Source: an uncultured Bdellovibrionales bacterium
GTDB taxonomy: Bacteria > Bdellovibrionota > Bdellovibrionia > Bdellovibrionales > UBA1609
Assembly: GCA_903833275.1 (NCBI GenBank)
Contig: CAILEP010000022.1
Span: 62,001 to 126,000, forward strand
Reading direction: 5' to 3'
Length of the DNA: 64,000 nt
Shown: positions 34,120-42,132 of the stretch, piece after piece
How positions within the stretch are numbered: the stretch's first letter is position 1
How the letters are laid out: every line of letters begins with the position of its first letter
The notes under the pieces: model-generated
Database searches by the model: none
What the model saw: only the letters and a program-made list of their open reading frames with translations
What the model was told of the DNA's origin: nothing
Position numbers and translations under genes: made by a program

Positions 34120-35286
34120 TTAACGAAATTTATGATCATAAAGAAGTGTCACATTAATGCGGCGATTTTCGTAACCTTCTTTGAATTTTAAATTATCGGT
34201 CTTGTGCAAATATTGTGAATCAAAAATAACCATCCGGTTTTGCCGATACGTAACTTTTATCGGCGCCTGTTTCGACTTTTTAAGTAATTCAAACCTCTGC
34301 GTTTCTTTGGCACTTTCTTGCGAATTGTAGTCACGAAAAGACCAGTTACCTGGCGGCTTACAAGGCCAAACAATCATACCGCCGCTTTGGCTGTCGAGAT
34401 TCGCCTCATTGGGTGAAAGCCAAAAATTACTGTTAACGCGAGCGTCGTCTGCATGCACGCCAATACCACTAAGTTTAGAGTCATATTTATAAGCCCACGC
34501 CAATCGTAAGGCATCATTATCGTATATTTTTGAAAATTTCGTCTTTAGCTCTTCGGCAATTTGAAATAACAAACCACAAGTAAAACCATCATCAATATAG
34601 GCCCCGAGATACCCCGCCGCCTTTGAATCATACCAAAAGGTAGATTCTAAACAAAACCGGCGCATCTGAGCCAGGGCCTTGGGGTTCAAAAAATCATCAA
34701 AATAGACAATTCGGCGATCTTTAGCAAAATAGGCCTTTTCAATTTCTCGAATACGTAATTTTGGGTTAAGCGCACCACCCTTAATCGCTTCAGGTAAATA
34801 TAAGTTAACCGCTTTGTCATAAAAATCTTTGATCATCTCTTTAATCGTGCCGGTAACCTCAAAACCGCCGCCAGCGTAACCGACGCTGTCTGCCATCTGC
34901 AGCAGGCTCTTCAAGTCTCGGGTCTTATTCTGAAAACTTTTTGAAATTCGACCGTTCGCAACGAGATACTCGAGTTGTTCAAGATCATGCCTTAGTCGCG
35001 AAATAGTTAAAGAGCTTGGCGGCTGCCGCTCAAAGGCTCGATTCGCAATTGTAGACCGAACCCCTCGTCGCATCATATAGGCCTTATTTAGCTCTGAATG
35101 CGCCCCCTGCCATTTGCCCTGGCGTAATTTAATTACCCCCATGGCAATGTGGGCCGATGGCAAATGTGGGGCCATTCGAATCGCTTTTGAGGCAAGTACT
35201 TCAGCACCCTCAAAATTGCCAGTTGCATGGGCCTTTCGCGCCGCCGCAACTAGATCCATATAAAAAACCACATCAATGTCTTTCAT
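34120..35286 (-). CDS. TPR protein fused to a 2-oxoglutarate/Fe(II) oxygenase-like domain (paralogue 1)
   Basis: 388 residues. The first 80 residues form about two TPR-like repeats (LVAAARKAHATGNFEGAEVLASKAIRMAPHLPSAHIAMGV). The C-terminal part has an oxygenase signature: GVHADDARVNSNFWLS (HxD) and VIFDSQYLHKTDN with the second His, then RRINVTLLYD with the Arg that would bind 2-oxoglutarate. Such enzymes hydroxylate proteins, peptides or small molecules. It begins directly at the base after the stop of its paralogue at 35287, so the two are co-translated. The pair share long blocks, for example IVWPCKPP and NSNFW. A TPR can hold the substrate peptide. Confidence 0.75.
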   Translation of the reverse strand: MKDIDVVFYMDLVAAARKAHATGNFEGAEVLASKAIRMAPHLPSAHIAMGVIKLRQGKWQGAHSELNKAYMMRRGVRSTIANRAFERQPPSSLTISRLRHDLEQLEYLVANGRISKSFQNKTRDLKSLLQMADSVGYAGGGFEVTGTIKEMIKDFYDKAVNLYLPEAIKGGALNPKLRIREIEKAYFAKDRRIVYFDDFLNPKALAQMRRFCLESTFWYDSKAAGYLGAYIDDGFTCGLLFQIAEELKTKFSKIYDNDALRLAWAYKYDSKLSGIGVHADDARVNSNFWLSPNEANLDSQSGGMIVWPCKPPGNWSFRDYNSQESAKETQRFELLKKSKQAPIKVTYRQNRMVIFDSQYLHKTDNLKFKEGYENRRINVTLLYDHKFR

Positions 35287-36462
35287 CTACTCAACTCGCC
35301 CAATATTTTCACTATGAAGAAGGGTTACATTCATGCGCCGATTTTCATAACCTTCTTTAAATTGAAACTTATCTGTTTTATGTAAAAACTTAGAGTCAAA
35401 AATAACCATTCGATTTTGCCGATAGGGCACATAAATTGGCGACACTTTTGATTTACCAAGCATTTCGAGACGCTTCTTCTCGGGCTTCGGCTCAACCGAA
35501 TTATAATCTCGAAACGACCAACTTTGAGGTGGTTTGCACGGCCAAACTATAATGCCGCCACCCTTTGCGCTTAAGCGAGCCGAGTCGGGGGTTATCCAAA
35601 AATTACTATTTACACTCGCTTCGTCGGCATGCAAAGGGGTGCCCGGCATTTTTGAATCACATTTAACTGACCAGGCCATGCTCAATGAATTGTCGCCATA
35701 TATTTTAGGCAGTTTTTCTTGAAGCTCAGCAGCGATTTGATGCAACAGACCACATGAAAAGCCATCATACAAAGTCGCCATTAAATAACCATCGAGCTTA
35801 ACATTGTGCCAAAAAGTTGATTCAAGGCAGAAAGCACGAACCTGCTCAAGAGCTTGAGGCTTTAGAAAATCATCAAAATAAACAACTCCACGACCGTTGC
35901 CGAGGTAAGTTTTTTCGATGTCTCTAAATCGAAGCTTTGGATTCAATGCGCCGCCCTTGATTGGCTCTGGCAAATAAAGGTGAATGGCTTTACCGTAGAA
36001 TTCTTTTATGATCTGCCGGGTAGCCAATGATACGCTAATGCTACCCCCCTTAAGGCCATCAGCAATAGACTCTTGAACAAGCCTCTTCAAAGATCGAAGC
36101 TTGGATTGCGTTATTTTTAAACGCACACCTTTTGCCATTAAATATTCGATTTGCTCGAGATCATGCATAAGTTTTGGCAAAGTTATAAACGCCGGCGTTC
36201 GGCGCCGCTCGGTATCTTTGGTGAAAGCGGCGCGGGGCCCCCGACGCAGCAAATACGACCCATGCATGGCGGGCACCGCCGCCTTCCAATCGCCTTTGCC
36301 AAGTTTTATGGCCCCAAGCAATTGGTGGGCGGCTGGCAACTTAGGGGCCATTGCTACCGCCTGGGCCGCAAAAAACTCAGCAGCCTCTATACTCCCCTGC
36401 ATTTGGGCTTTTTGTGCCGAAAGAAAAAGGTCCATATATAAAATGACTTCTTCATCCTTCAT
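35287..36462 (-). CDS. TPR protein fused to a 2-oxoglutarate/Fe(II) oxygenase-like domain (paralogue 2)
   Basis: 391 residues, closely related to the gene at 34120 and immediately upstream of it: the same TPR-like start (MDLFLSAQKAQMQGSIEAAEFFAAQAVAMAPKLPAAHQLLGA), HxD in PLHADEASVNSNFW and the second His in VIFDSKFLHKTDKF, Arg in RRMNVTLLH. The two are a tandem duplication that has diverged, with full metal ligands in both, so both are likely active. A strong ribosome binding site (AAAGGGGG) precedes its ATG. Probably hydroxylases of the locus product; the substrate is unknown. Confidence 0.75.
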   Translation of the reverse strand: MKDEEVILYMDLFLSAQKAQMQGSIEAAEFFAAQAVAMAPKLPAAHQLLGAIKLGKGDWKAAVPAMHGSYLLRRGPRAAFTKDTERRRTPAFITLPKLMHDLEQIEYLMAKGVRLKITQSKLRSLKRLVQESIADGLKGGSISVSLATRQIIKEFYGKAIHLYLPEPIKGGALNPKLRFRDIEKTYLGNGRGVVYFDDFLKPQALEQVRAFCLESTFWHNVKLDGYLMATLYDGFSCGLLHQIAAELQEKLPKIYGDNSLSMAWSVKCDSKMPGTPLHADEASVNSNFWITPDSARLSAKGGGIIVWPCKPPQSWSFRDYNSVEPKPEKKRLEMLGKSKVSPIYVPYRQNRMVIFDSKFLHKTDKFQFKEGYENRRMNVTLLHSENIGRVE

Positions 36463-36488
36463 TAAGGCCCCCTTTCGAAATAACTCAA

Positions 36489-38087
36489 CTACATCCTAAA
36501 AAGAAAATCTGAATTGTTCGTATTGTCAGTAAATACACCAAATTTATCGATGGCTTTCAAATCAAGCGATTGCAAAAATGAGCGCCTAATCGTCGCAGTT
36601 GATTGGCTATTCAACTGAAACGGGCCCGCCGCCGCTATCGGATTTTTGTCATCATGAATACCTGGCTTCAGATGACTTAAAACCACAATCAGATTGGCCG
36701 TGCCAGCTTCAGAAATGCCATTTTCTCGAGCGAAAGAAAATAACTCTACCGCCATCTCGGGGTGGTGTGCCCTTAGCCCATTTACAATCTTGGCTACCAT
36801 CACAGTTTTTGCTGAAGGTTTTTTGGCCTCGGGGCCCCATTGGCCAATTGTGTCCATTAAAATTGCCCCGCCCGGGGCGAGATGCTTATGCAATAAATCG
36901 TAAAATTCAATCGATAGCAAATGGGTGGGCACCATGCCCGAAAAAAATGCGTCGACAAATATTGCGTCATACTGATCGCCATTAGCGGCCAACCACCGGC
37001 GCGCATCACCGACTATATATTTGTGTCTCGCATTCATCGGGTTAAAAAACTGGCTCGCAATTCGAGGCAAAAATGGGTCAATATCTAAAAGATCAACTTC
37101 AACTTTAAGCCCCATACGCTGAGCGTCTTTTTCGATTTGTTGTGATTGGCAACCCTCGCCGCCACCGACAATCAGAATTTTTCTTGGGTTTTCGACGCGA
37201 CTGAGCGCATACTCACCCACCACAACCGGAAAGAACGTAGAATCGAGCAACTGGCCGGCCGTATCAAACTTCATTATGCATGCCCACAGGCCCAAGTAGT
37301 TTGCCGCTAAACCGCGCGCAGTAATCGAGTCATCTCTTTTTAAATCAAAAATTCTAAAATTCGCATAAGGTGTTTCAACATGGTGTTTTAGATTTGGTTC
37401 AACCTTGAGGTCATTGGCGACAAAAATTGCAAGTATTGTAAGACCCGCAGCCAAGAATATTTTTTTCTTTTGTACGGCAACACCTGACGCAAAAAGCAGC
37501 GCCAGCCCTAAAAATACCAACTGGTACTCAGAGGTAAAATGATCGATATTTGAAATTGCCAAAATATGACCTATACAGCCGACCGCTGAACCGAGCGCAC
37601 CCACTATCAATACTCTTGAAATAGCGCGAACGGGTTCGCTCGACACTTCGACAGAACGCTTGTAAAGCAAAAAGCTCAAGGCACCAATCTGAATTGTTAT
37701 CGGCACTACGAACAACACGTATACCAAACATTCATCCAAAATACTTGGCGGCAAACTTTTCTGCGCCAGTGCCACAACCCAAGATTTCGTGCTCAAAATT
37801 AGAAATACAAAGGCGGCGCAACCGGTGAAAAGCGCAGCGATCACCCGCCAAACTGGCTTATTGGCATCTGCACCCACATAAAGAAACGCCAAGTACTGAC
37901 CAATTGAAAAACCGATAACGAAGGCGCTTATCAGCAGGCACCAAGAAATTATTGATGCTCCAAAAAAACCAGCATAGAAACGCCCCAATAAAAACTCGAT
38001 ATTTAAAAAGAAAAAACTCGTAAAACCCACAAGGGCAATGAGTCGCTTTTGCTCTGCAGTGAGAACTTCTGATCCTTGCGGTTTCAT
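36489..38087 (-). CDS. Membrane protein with spermidine-synthase-like domain
   Basis: 532 residues. The N-terminal 230 residues carry about six to eight hydrophobic helices (LIALVGFTSFFFLNIEFLL, LISAFVIGFSIGQYLAFLYV, ALFTGCAAFVFLIL and others). The C-terminal domain is spermidine-synthase-like: ILIVGGGEGCQSQQIEKDA, VDLLDIDPFLPRIASQFF, GDARRWLAANGDQYDAIFVDAFF and LAPGGAILMDTIG. Membrane-fused SpeE-like proteins are common and their substrates are mostly unknown; they do not necessarily make spermidine. It is the first gene of the long leftward run, 26 bases before the oxygenase pair and divergent from the ABC transporter. Confidence 0.8.
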   Translation of the reverse strand: MKPQGSEVLTAEQKRLIALVGFTSFFFLNIEFLLGRFYAGFFGASIISWCLLISAFVIGFSIGQYLAFLYVGADANKPVWRVIAALFTGCAAFVFLILSTKSWVVALAQKSLPPSILDECLVYVLFVVPITIQIGALSFLLYKRSVEVSSEPVRAISRVLIVGALGSAVGCIGHILAISNIDHFTSEYQLVFLGLALLFASGVAVQKKKIFLAAGLTILAIFVANDLKVEPNLKHHVETPYANFRIFDLKRDDSITARGLAANYLGLWACIMKFDTAGQLLDSTFFPVVVGEYALSRVENPRKILIVGGGEGCQSQQIEKDAQRMGLKVEVDLLDIDPFLPRIASQFFNPMNARHKYIVGDARRWLAANGDQYDAIFVDAFFSGMVPTHLLSIEFYDLLHKHLAPGGAILMDTIGQWGPEAKKPSAKTVMVAKIVNGLRAHHPEMAVELFSFARENGISEAGTANLIVVLSHLKPGIHDDKNPIAAAGPFQLNSQSTATIRRSFLQSLDLKAIDKFGVFTDNTNNSDFLFRM

Positions 38088-38211
38088 AGTGGGTTGCCTA
38101 CCTTATAAAAGTACATTCAACGATTAGAGTTTTTTAAAATCAAGCGGTGCGATTGCAATATTACCGTTAAACCCCTTGCGTCGCGTGGGGTCTACCCGCT
38201 ACGCTTAAAAA

Positions 38212-39030
38212 ATGACACCTCACGCAAGCGCACTCCCAAGCCAATTGCCAGGCCCTTACTCGCGCCAAAGCCAGTGGCGCACCAAGATGCGCCAGGCGGT
38301 GATTTTAACCGCGGCCAGTCTTAAAACTCGCTACCGCAATACGGTTTCTGGGCTCGTTTGGGTGATTTTAAACCCGCTGCTTATTTTTGGCGCCCAGGCC
38401 TTCGTTTTTCACAATGTACTGCACATCAATGTCGCAAATTATCCACTTTTTCTTCTCAGCGGCTTACTACCGTGGGTTTTTCTCGTGCAATCCGTCGAAA
38501 TGGGCACCGGCGCGTTTACCCAGTCGGGTAAATTGCTGAAATCCTTTCCGGTGCATCCGTTTGTCATTTTAAGTTCCCAGATTCTCGACAATCTTTTTAA
38601 TTTTTTGCTTTCATTTACCATTATACTTCTGCCGACCGCCCTGGCCTTTCATTTTGACTGGCCCCGGTATCTACTCGTGCCGCTGTCGATTATCCCGCTT
38701 TTTATTTTCGTCATCTCGTTTGTGTTTCTGCTCGCCACGGTTCAGGTTTTCTTTTGGGACACCCGTTTTGTCATGTCTTTTGCCATGAGTGTCGCCTTTT
38801 ACATGACCCCAATTATTTACCCGATCGAGTTTATCGAAGAAAAATATCGCTGGATTATCAGCCTCAACCCCTTTTGGCAGGTGCTTCACCCCTTTCAGAT
38901 CGCCATTTCGGGCGACCTGCATTTGTACAGTGCGAGCCTTGCGAACTCGTTTCTGACCGCCGCTTTGATGGCCGGCCTCGCTTTTATAAATTGGGGGCGT
39001 TCAAAAAATGAATTCTACTTCTACATTTGA
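38212..39030 (+). CDS. ABC-2 type exporter permease (Wzm/TagG-like)
   Basis: 272 residues with six predicted membrane helices and the start pattern AVILTAASLKTRYRNTVSGLVWVILNPLLIFGAQAFVF of polysaccharide or teichoic acid exporters. Paired with the ATPase at 39008, with a 23-base overlap. It would export a polymer or a lipid-linked or peptide product across the inner membrane; family precedent favours polysaccharide. No ribosome binding site is visible; a weak -35/-10 pair (TTGCGT, 18 bases, TACGCT) ends six bases before the ATG. This promoter would be in the 124-base gap to the divergent gene at 38087. Confidence 0.88.
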   Translation: MTPHASALPSQLPGPYSRQSQWRTKMRQAVILTAASLKTRYRNTVSGLVWVILNPLLIFGAQAFVFHNVLHINVANYPLFLLSGLLPWVFLVQSVEMGTGAFTQSGKLLKSFPVHPFVILSSQILDNLFNFLLSFTIILLPTALAFHFDWPRYLLVPLSIIPLFIFVISFVFLLATVQVFFWDTRFVMSFAMSVAFYMTPIIYPIEFIEEKYRWIISLNPFWQVLHPFQIAISGDLHLYSASLANSFLTAALMAGLAFINWGRSKNEFYFYI

Positions 39031-39922
39031 GCCGACATCAGAAAGCCCTTCAGAAAGCCCGTCAGAAAGCCAAAAAGGTGCCGAACCAATGACGCGGCAA
39101 GGGTTTGTGGCTAGCCCTGTCACTGGAGCTGATGCCCAAACCCCCATTTCAGCGCCCATAATCGCCCAATGCAATGATATTGATCTGGTTTATCGGGTTC
39201 GGCTTTTTCGCGATCGAACTCTTCGCGACATCTTTGTCAGCCTTTCGCGCGACCCCTTAGGCTTTCTGCTCAAGAAAAAAGACCGCCTTCATGTGCTTCG
39301 AAAAGTGTCACTGAACATCTACAGGGGCGACCGAATTGGCATTCTGGGCTTTAACGGCGCCGGCAAGACCTCGCTGTGCCGCTGTTTTGCCAATGTTTAT
39401 ACTCCGAATAGTGGTAAAATTAAGGTGTTTGGCCGAACGCGAGCCGTTTTTGATACGAGCGTCGGCATTTACCCCGAGCTCACCGGTCGCGAGAACGCTG
39501 AAATACTGGCGCAGTTTATGTATCCTGACGTCAGCGACTCTGAGCGCAAGCAGCTTATTCTTGAGGCCCTCGAGTTTTCTGAGCTCGGCAACTTTGTCGA
39601 TGCGCCCTTTAAAACCTACAGCAACGGCATGCAGGCCCGCCTGTGCCTGTCGATTATCTCATGCCGGTCGCCCGATTTGTTAATTTTGGATGAAGTGTTT
39701 GATGGGGCCGACAAATTCTTTCGCGAAAAAGTCTCGCATCGAATCGTTCAGCTTATCGAAAATTCGGGCGCGGTGATGTTTGTTTCGCACTCCCCCGAGC
39801 AGGTCGATCGCATTTGCAACCGCGTGATTGTCATCCATGACGGGCTGATCGCCTTCGACGGCCCCAAAGATGACGGAATAAAGTACTTCAATTCGCTCAA
39901 ACCTCGCGCTACGATCGGCTAA
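39008..39922 (+). CDS. ABC transporter ATP-binding protein (Wzt/TagH-like)
   Basis: 304 residues. Walker A is GFNGAGKTSL, the signature motif is the variant SNGMQARL seen in Wzt/TagH-type exporters, and Walker B is LLILDEVFDGAD. An N-terminal extension of about 45 residues contains SES-PSES repeats and a Pro/Ala-rich linker before the domain. Wzt-type ATPases often carry a C-terminal carbohydrate-binding domain; that is absent here, so export does not depend on a cap reader of that type. It forms one transporter with the permease before it. Confidence 0.88.
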   Translation: MNSTSTFEPTSESPSESPSESQKGAEPMTRQGFVASPVTGADAQTPISAPIIAQCNDIDLVYRVRLFRDRTLRDIFVSLSRDPLGFLLKKKDRLHVLRKVSLNIYRGDRIGILGFNGAGKTSLCRCFANVYTPNSGKIKVFGRTRAVFDTSVGIYPELTGRENAEILAQFMYPDVSDSERKQLILEALEFSELGNFVDAPFKTYSNGMQARLCLSIISCRSPDLLILDEVFDGADKFFREKVSHRIVQLIENSGAVMFVSHSPEQVDRICNRVIVIHDGLIAFDGPKDDGIKYFNSLKPRATIG

Positions 39923-39960
39923 GTGATCAATCTAATAAAAAGTTCGGCGAGGTGCCGCCC

Positions 39961-41175
39961 ATGAGCGAGCTTGAAACATTTGAAAATGCGTCGCCAATTG
40001 AGCCCGAAACCCCCGCGAAAAAAGCCTTCGCCTCGCCTTCACGAACCGCAGGTTATTCGAGCCAACCAATAAAAGCCCCGGCCCCCGCGCGCGGTGAAGT
40101 TCGTTTTTCTATTTACGGTCAACGCGTGCGTCTGATTGGGCCCGTCGCGCTGACACAAGATCTTGCCGAAGATTTTTCATATTTCGTCACAGCTGCTGGA
40201 CAACGGCCGGCGCCGGCCGCCGATCTCACAATCGAAATTCGACAGCATAAATTCATAATTAAGCCCGAGAAGTTTTTTAAAACTAAGAACTACACGATTT
40301 ATGGCCGCTCGCTGCAACGCTACGTCGAGTACGAAGATGGCAGTAAAGTGATTGTCACTCACAATCTCGTCGATGGCCGACTGGTTAGCATCATGGCCCA
40401 CGAAGCGGCTCGCTCTTACGAACTTGCCTATTTAGTTTTGCACTCGTTTGTTGGCGAAAAACTCGAAGCGCGCGGGCTTTTACGATTGCACGCCCTGGCG
40501 TTTAACCGCCAAAACTGCGACGTAATTTTATTTTTACCCTCGGGCGGCGGCAAATCTTCTCTCGCGGCAATGATGCTCAAGCGCCCCGATTGCCAAATCT
40601 ATTCTGACGAAGTAACGCTGCTCGAAAATTCGTGTTTGCGCCCGTACCCTTGGCGAATTGGTCTCGACCAAAAAAGCGCCTCCAAACTCGGCCCGGCTCT
40701 CGGGCTCGACACCACACATTCTAGAACAGCCCAACGCACAGATGGCCGCGCCAAATACCTTTTGCCTATACCAACAGAGAAAATTGCCAGCCCGGCGAAT
40801 GAACCCGCCGAAATAAATACTAACGACGATACGACGCTCACGACGACACCCAATATTTATTGGGGTGTTTTAAATCTTGTCGCTAACAACGCCGACCAGA
40901 AGGGCGAGCCCGTTGTACGCCTAGCACTCTTTAAAGAAAAGCTTCAATTTCTAACTTCGGTCGTTCTGGGCTTGGGCCTTATGCAAATGGCTGAGTACAT
41001 TGTGCGCACCGATAATTTTCAGCAAATGATACGCACTGGTTTTCGCCGCCTCATCTGGGCGCTAAAAGCCGTTCGCAGTCTACGCGTAATTGAAGTCACC
41101 CGCGACTACGACAAAGTGCTTTCGGTTTTGGGCGAAGACCTCGCAACAAAACCCCACCACCAGCCCAATACATAG
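39961..41175 (+). CDS. HprK-like P-loop kinase
   Basis: 404 residues from the ATG at 39961, which has GAGG eight bases upstream; a GTG three codons earlier is in frame but less likely. The P-loop FLPSGGGKSSLAAMM near residue 192 and IYSDEVTLLE shortly after are the HprK/P pattern; the N-terminal 180 residues do not resemble the HPr-binding part. HprK-related proteins without PTS partners occur beside PqqD-type genes, and one has been shown to phosphorylate the end of a lasso precursor peptide, so this one might phosphorylate a Ser or Thr of the small peptide. The C-terminus overlaps the convergent GT2 gene by 70 bases. Confidence 0.72.
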   Translation: MSELETFENASPIEPETPAKKAFASPSRTAGYSSQPIKAPAPARGEVRFSIYGQRVRLIGPVALTQDLAEDFSYFVTAAGQRPAPAADLTIEIRQHKFIIKPEKFFKTKNYTIYGRSLQRYVEYEDGSKVIVTHNLVDGRLVSIMAHEAARSYELAYLVLHSFVGEKLEARGLLRLHALAFNRQNCDVILFLPSGGGKSSLAAMMLKRPDCQIYSDEVTLLENSCLRPYPWRIGLDQKSASKLGPALGLDTTHSRTAQRTDGRAKYLLPIPTEKIASPANEPAEINTNDDTTLTTTPNIYWGVLNLVANNADQKGEPVVRLALFKEKLQFLTSVVLGLGLMQMAEYIVRTDNFQQMIRTGFRRLIWALKAVRSLRVIEVTRDYDKVLSVLGEDLATKPHHQPNT

Positions 41176-42122
41176 GCGACGTGCACCGTTACGAATAGCA
41201 GCGGCGCACGCCATGGGGCTTGATACTCACCTTCACCCTTAGCTTTCGTCAAAGTCAAAGTCGCAACGACCAATGCCACTTTGTAGAGAAGCAACAAAAC
41301 TCCATAGACAATTGCAATTGTAGCGACGGGCCAAAACAAACTTCCGACAATCATGGCCACCAATGCAGCCGGCACGAAATGAAACCAGCTGAATGAAAAC
41401 CCATCACGCACCATTTGCCCTCGGCCTCGACCATAACGAAAAATCTGCCAGGCAAAAGCTAGCCAGGTTTTACGACGTTCATGATAAACAAAAAGCTCGC
41501 CGAAATAATAAATCTCGTGAAATCCGGCCTGTCGCACCCGATGCAAAAACGCATTTTCTTCAGCGGTCTGAAACTCGATCGGAAACTCAACCTTCGCAAT
41601 AACCTCGGCCCGCACAAAAAGGTGGGTCGACGTGAGCTCAACATCGGTGCAGCGAAAATACTCTTCGTTTTCTCTATAGCGCCACGCACTTCGCAGCGAA
41701 GCAAAGCTGTGACCCAACACCTGACCGCAGGCCTGTTCAAACGGCGTCGCCCCAGGCGGAGTCAGATTTGGACCACCAATGGCCTGAGCCCCCGGTATCC
41801 GCTCGCTCACTATTTTTTTAAATTGAACAAAAAATTGCTCAGGCAATACACAGTCGTCATCCAGAAAAAGCACCCAAGGCGCCGAAGACCTTTTGGCTAA
41901 AAAATTTCGTGCCGCCGAAGGCCCAAGGGTTATCGGGCTTTCAAAATACTCCAGAGATTGGGCCCGCAACCATTCACGACTTGTATCATCCGGCCCGTTG
42001 AGTAGAATTTTAATATGTGCCGAAATCGCCGCACGCCGAACCTCAGCCGTGACGCTGGCAATAGTCAGCTTCAGCGTTTCGGGGCGCCGATGTGTCACAA
42101 TTAGAACTTCAAGTTCGCGCAT
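41106..42122 (-). CDS. Glycosyltransferase family 2, membrane-associated
   Basis: 338 residues from the ATG at 42122 (a longer frame to 42191 has no support). VLIVTHRRPETLKLTIASV and FLDDDCVLPEQF give the GT-A fold and DxD. The C-terminal part contains two or three hydrophobic stretches (FHFVPAALVAMIVGSLFWPVATIAIVYGVLLLL and APLLFVTVHVAYVLGWWWGF), so it is probably membrane bound. Convergent with the HprK-like gene, overlapping it by 70 bases, and divergent from the GT39-like gene with overlapping start codons. It would glycosylate a lipid-linked or exported acceptor. Confidence 0.82.
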   Translation of the reverse strand: MRELEVLIVTHRRPETLKLTIASVTAEVRRAAISAHIKILLNGPDDTSREWLRAQSLEYFESPITLGPSAARNFLAKRSSAPWVLFLDDDCVLPEQFFVQFKKIVSERIPGAQAIGGPNLTPPGATPFEQACGQVLGHSFASLRSAWRYRENEEYFRCTDVELTSTHLFVRAEVIAKVEFPIEFQTAEENAFLHRVRQAGFHEIYYFGELFVYHERRKTWLAFAWQIFRYGRGRGQMVRDGFSFSWFHFVPAALVAMIVGSLFWPVATIAIVYGVLLLLYKVALVVATLTLTKAKGEGEYQAPWRAPLLFVTVHVAYVLGWWWGFVARSSPKTESTLS

Positions 42123-42132
42123 GAGGCATTTT

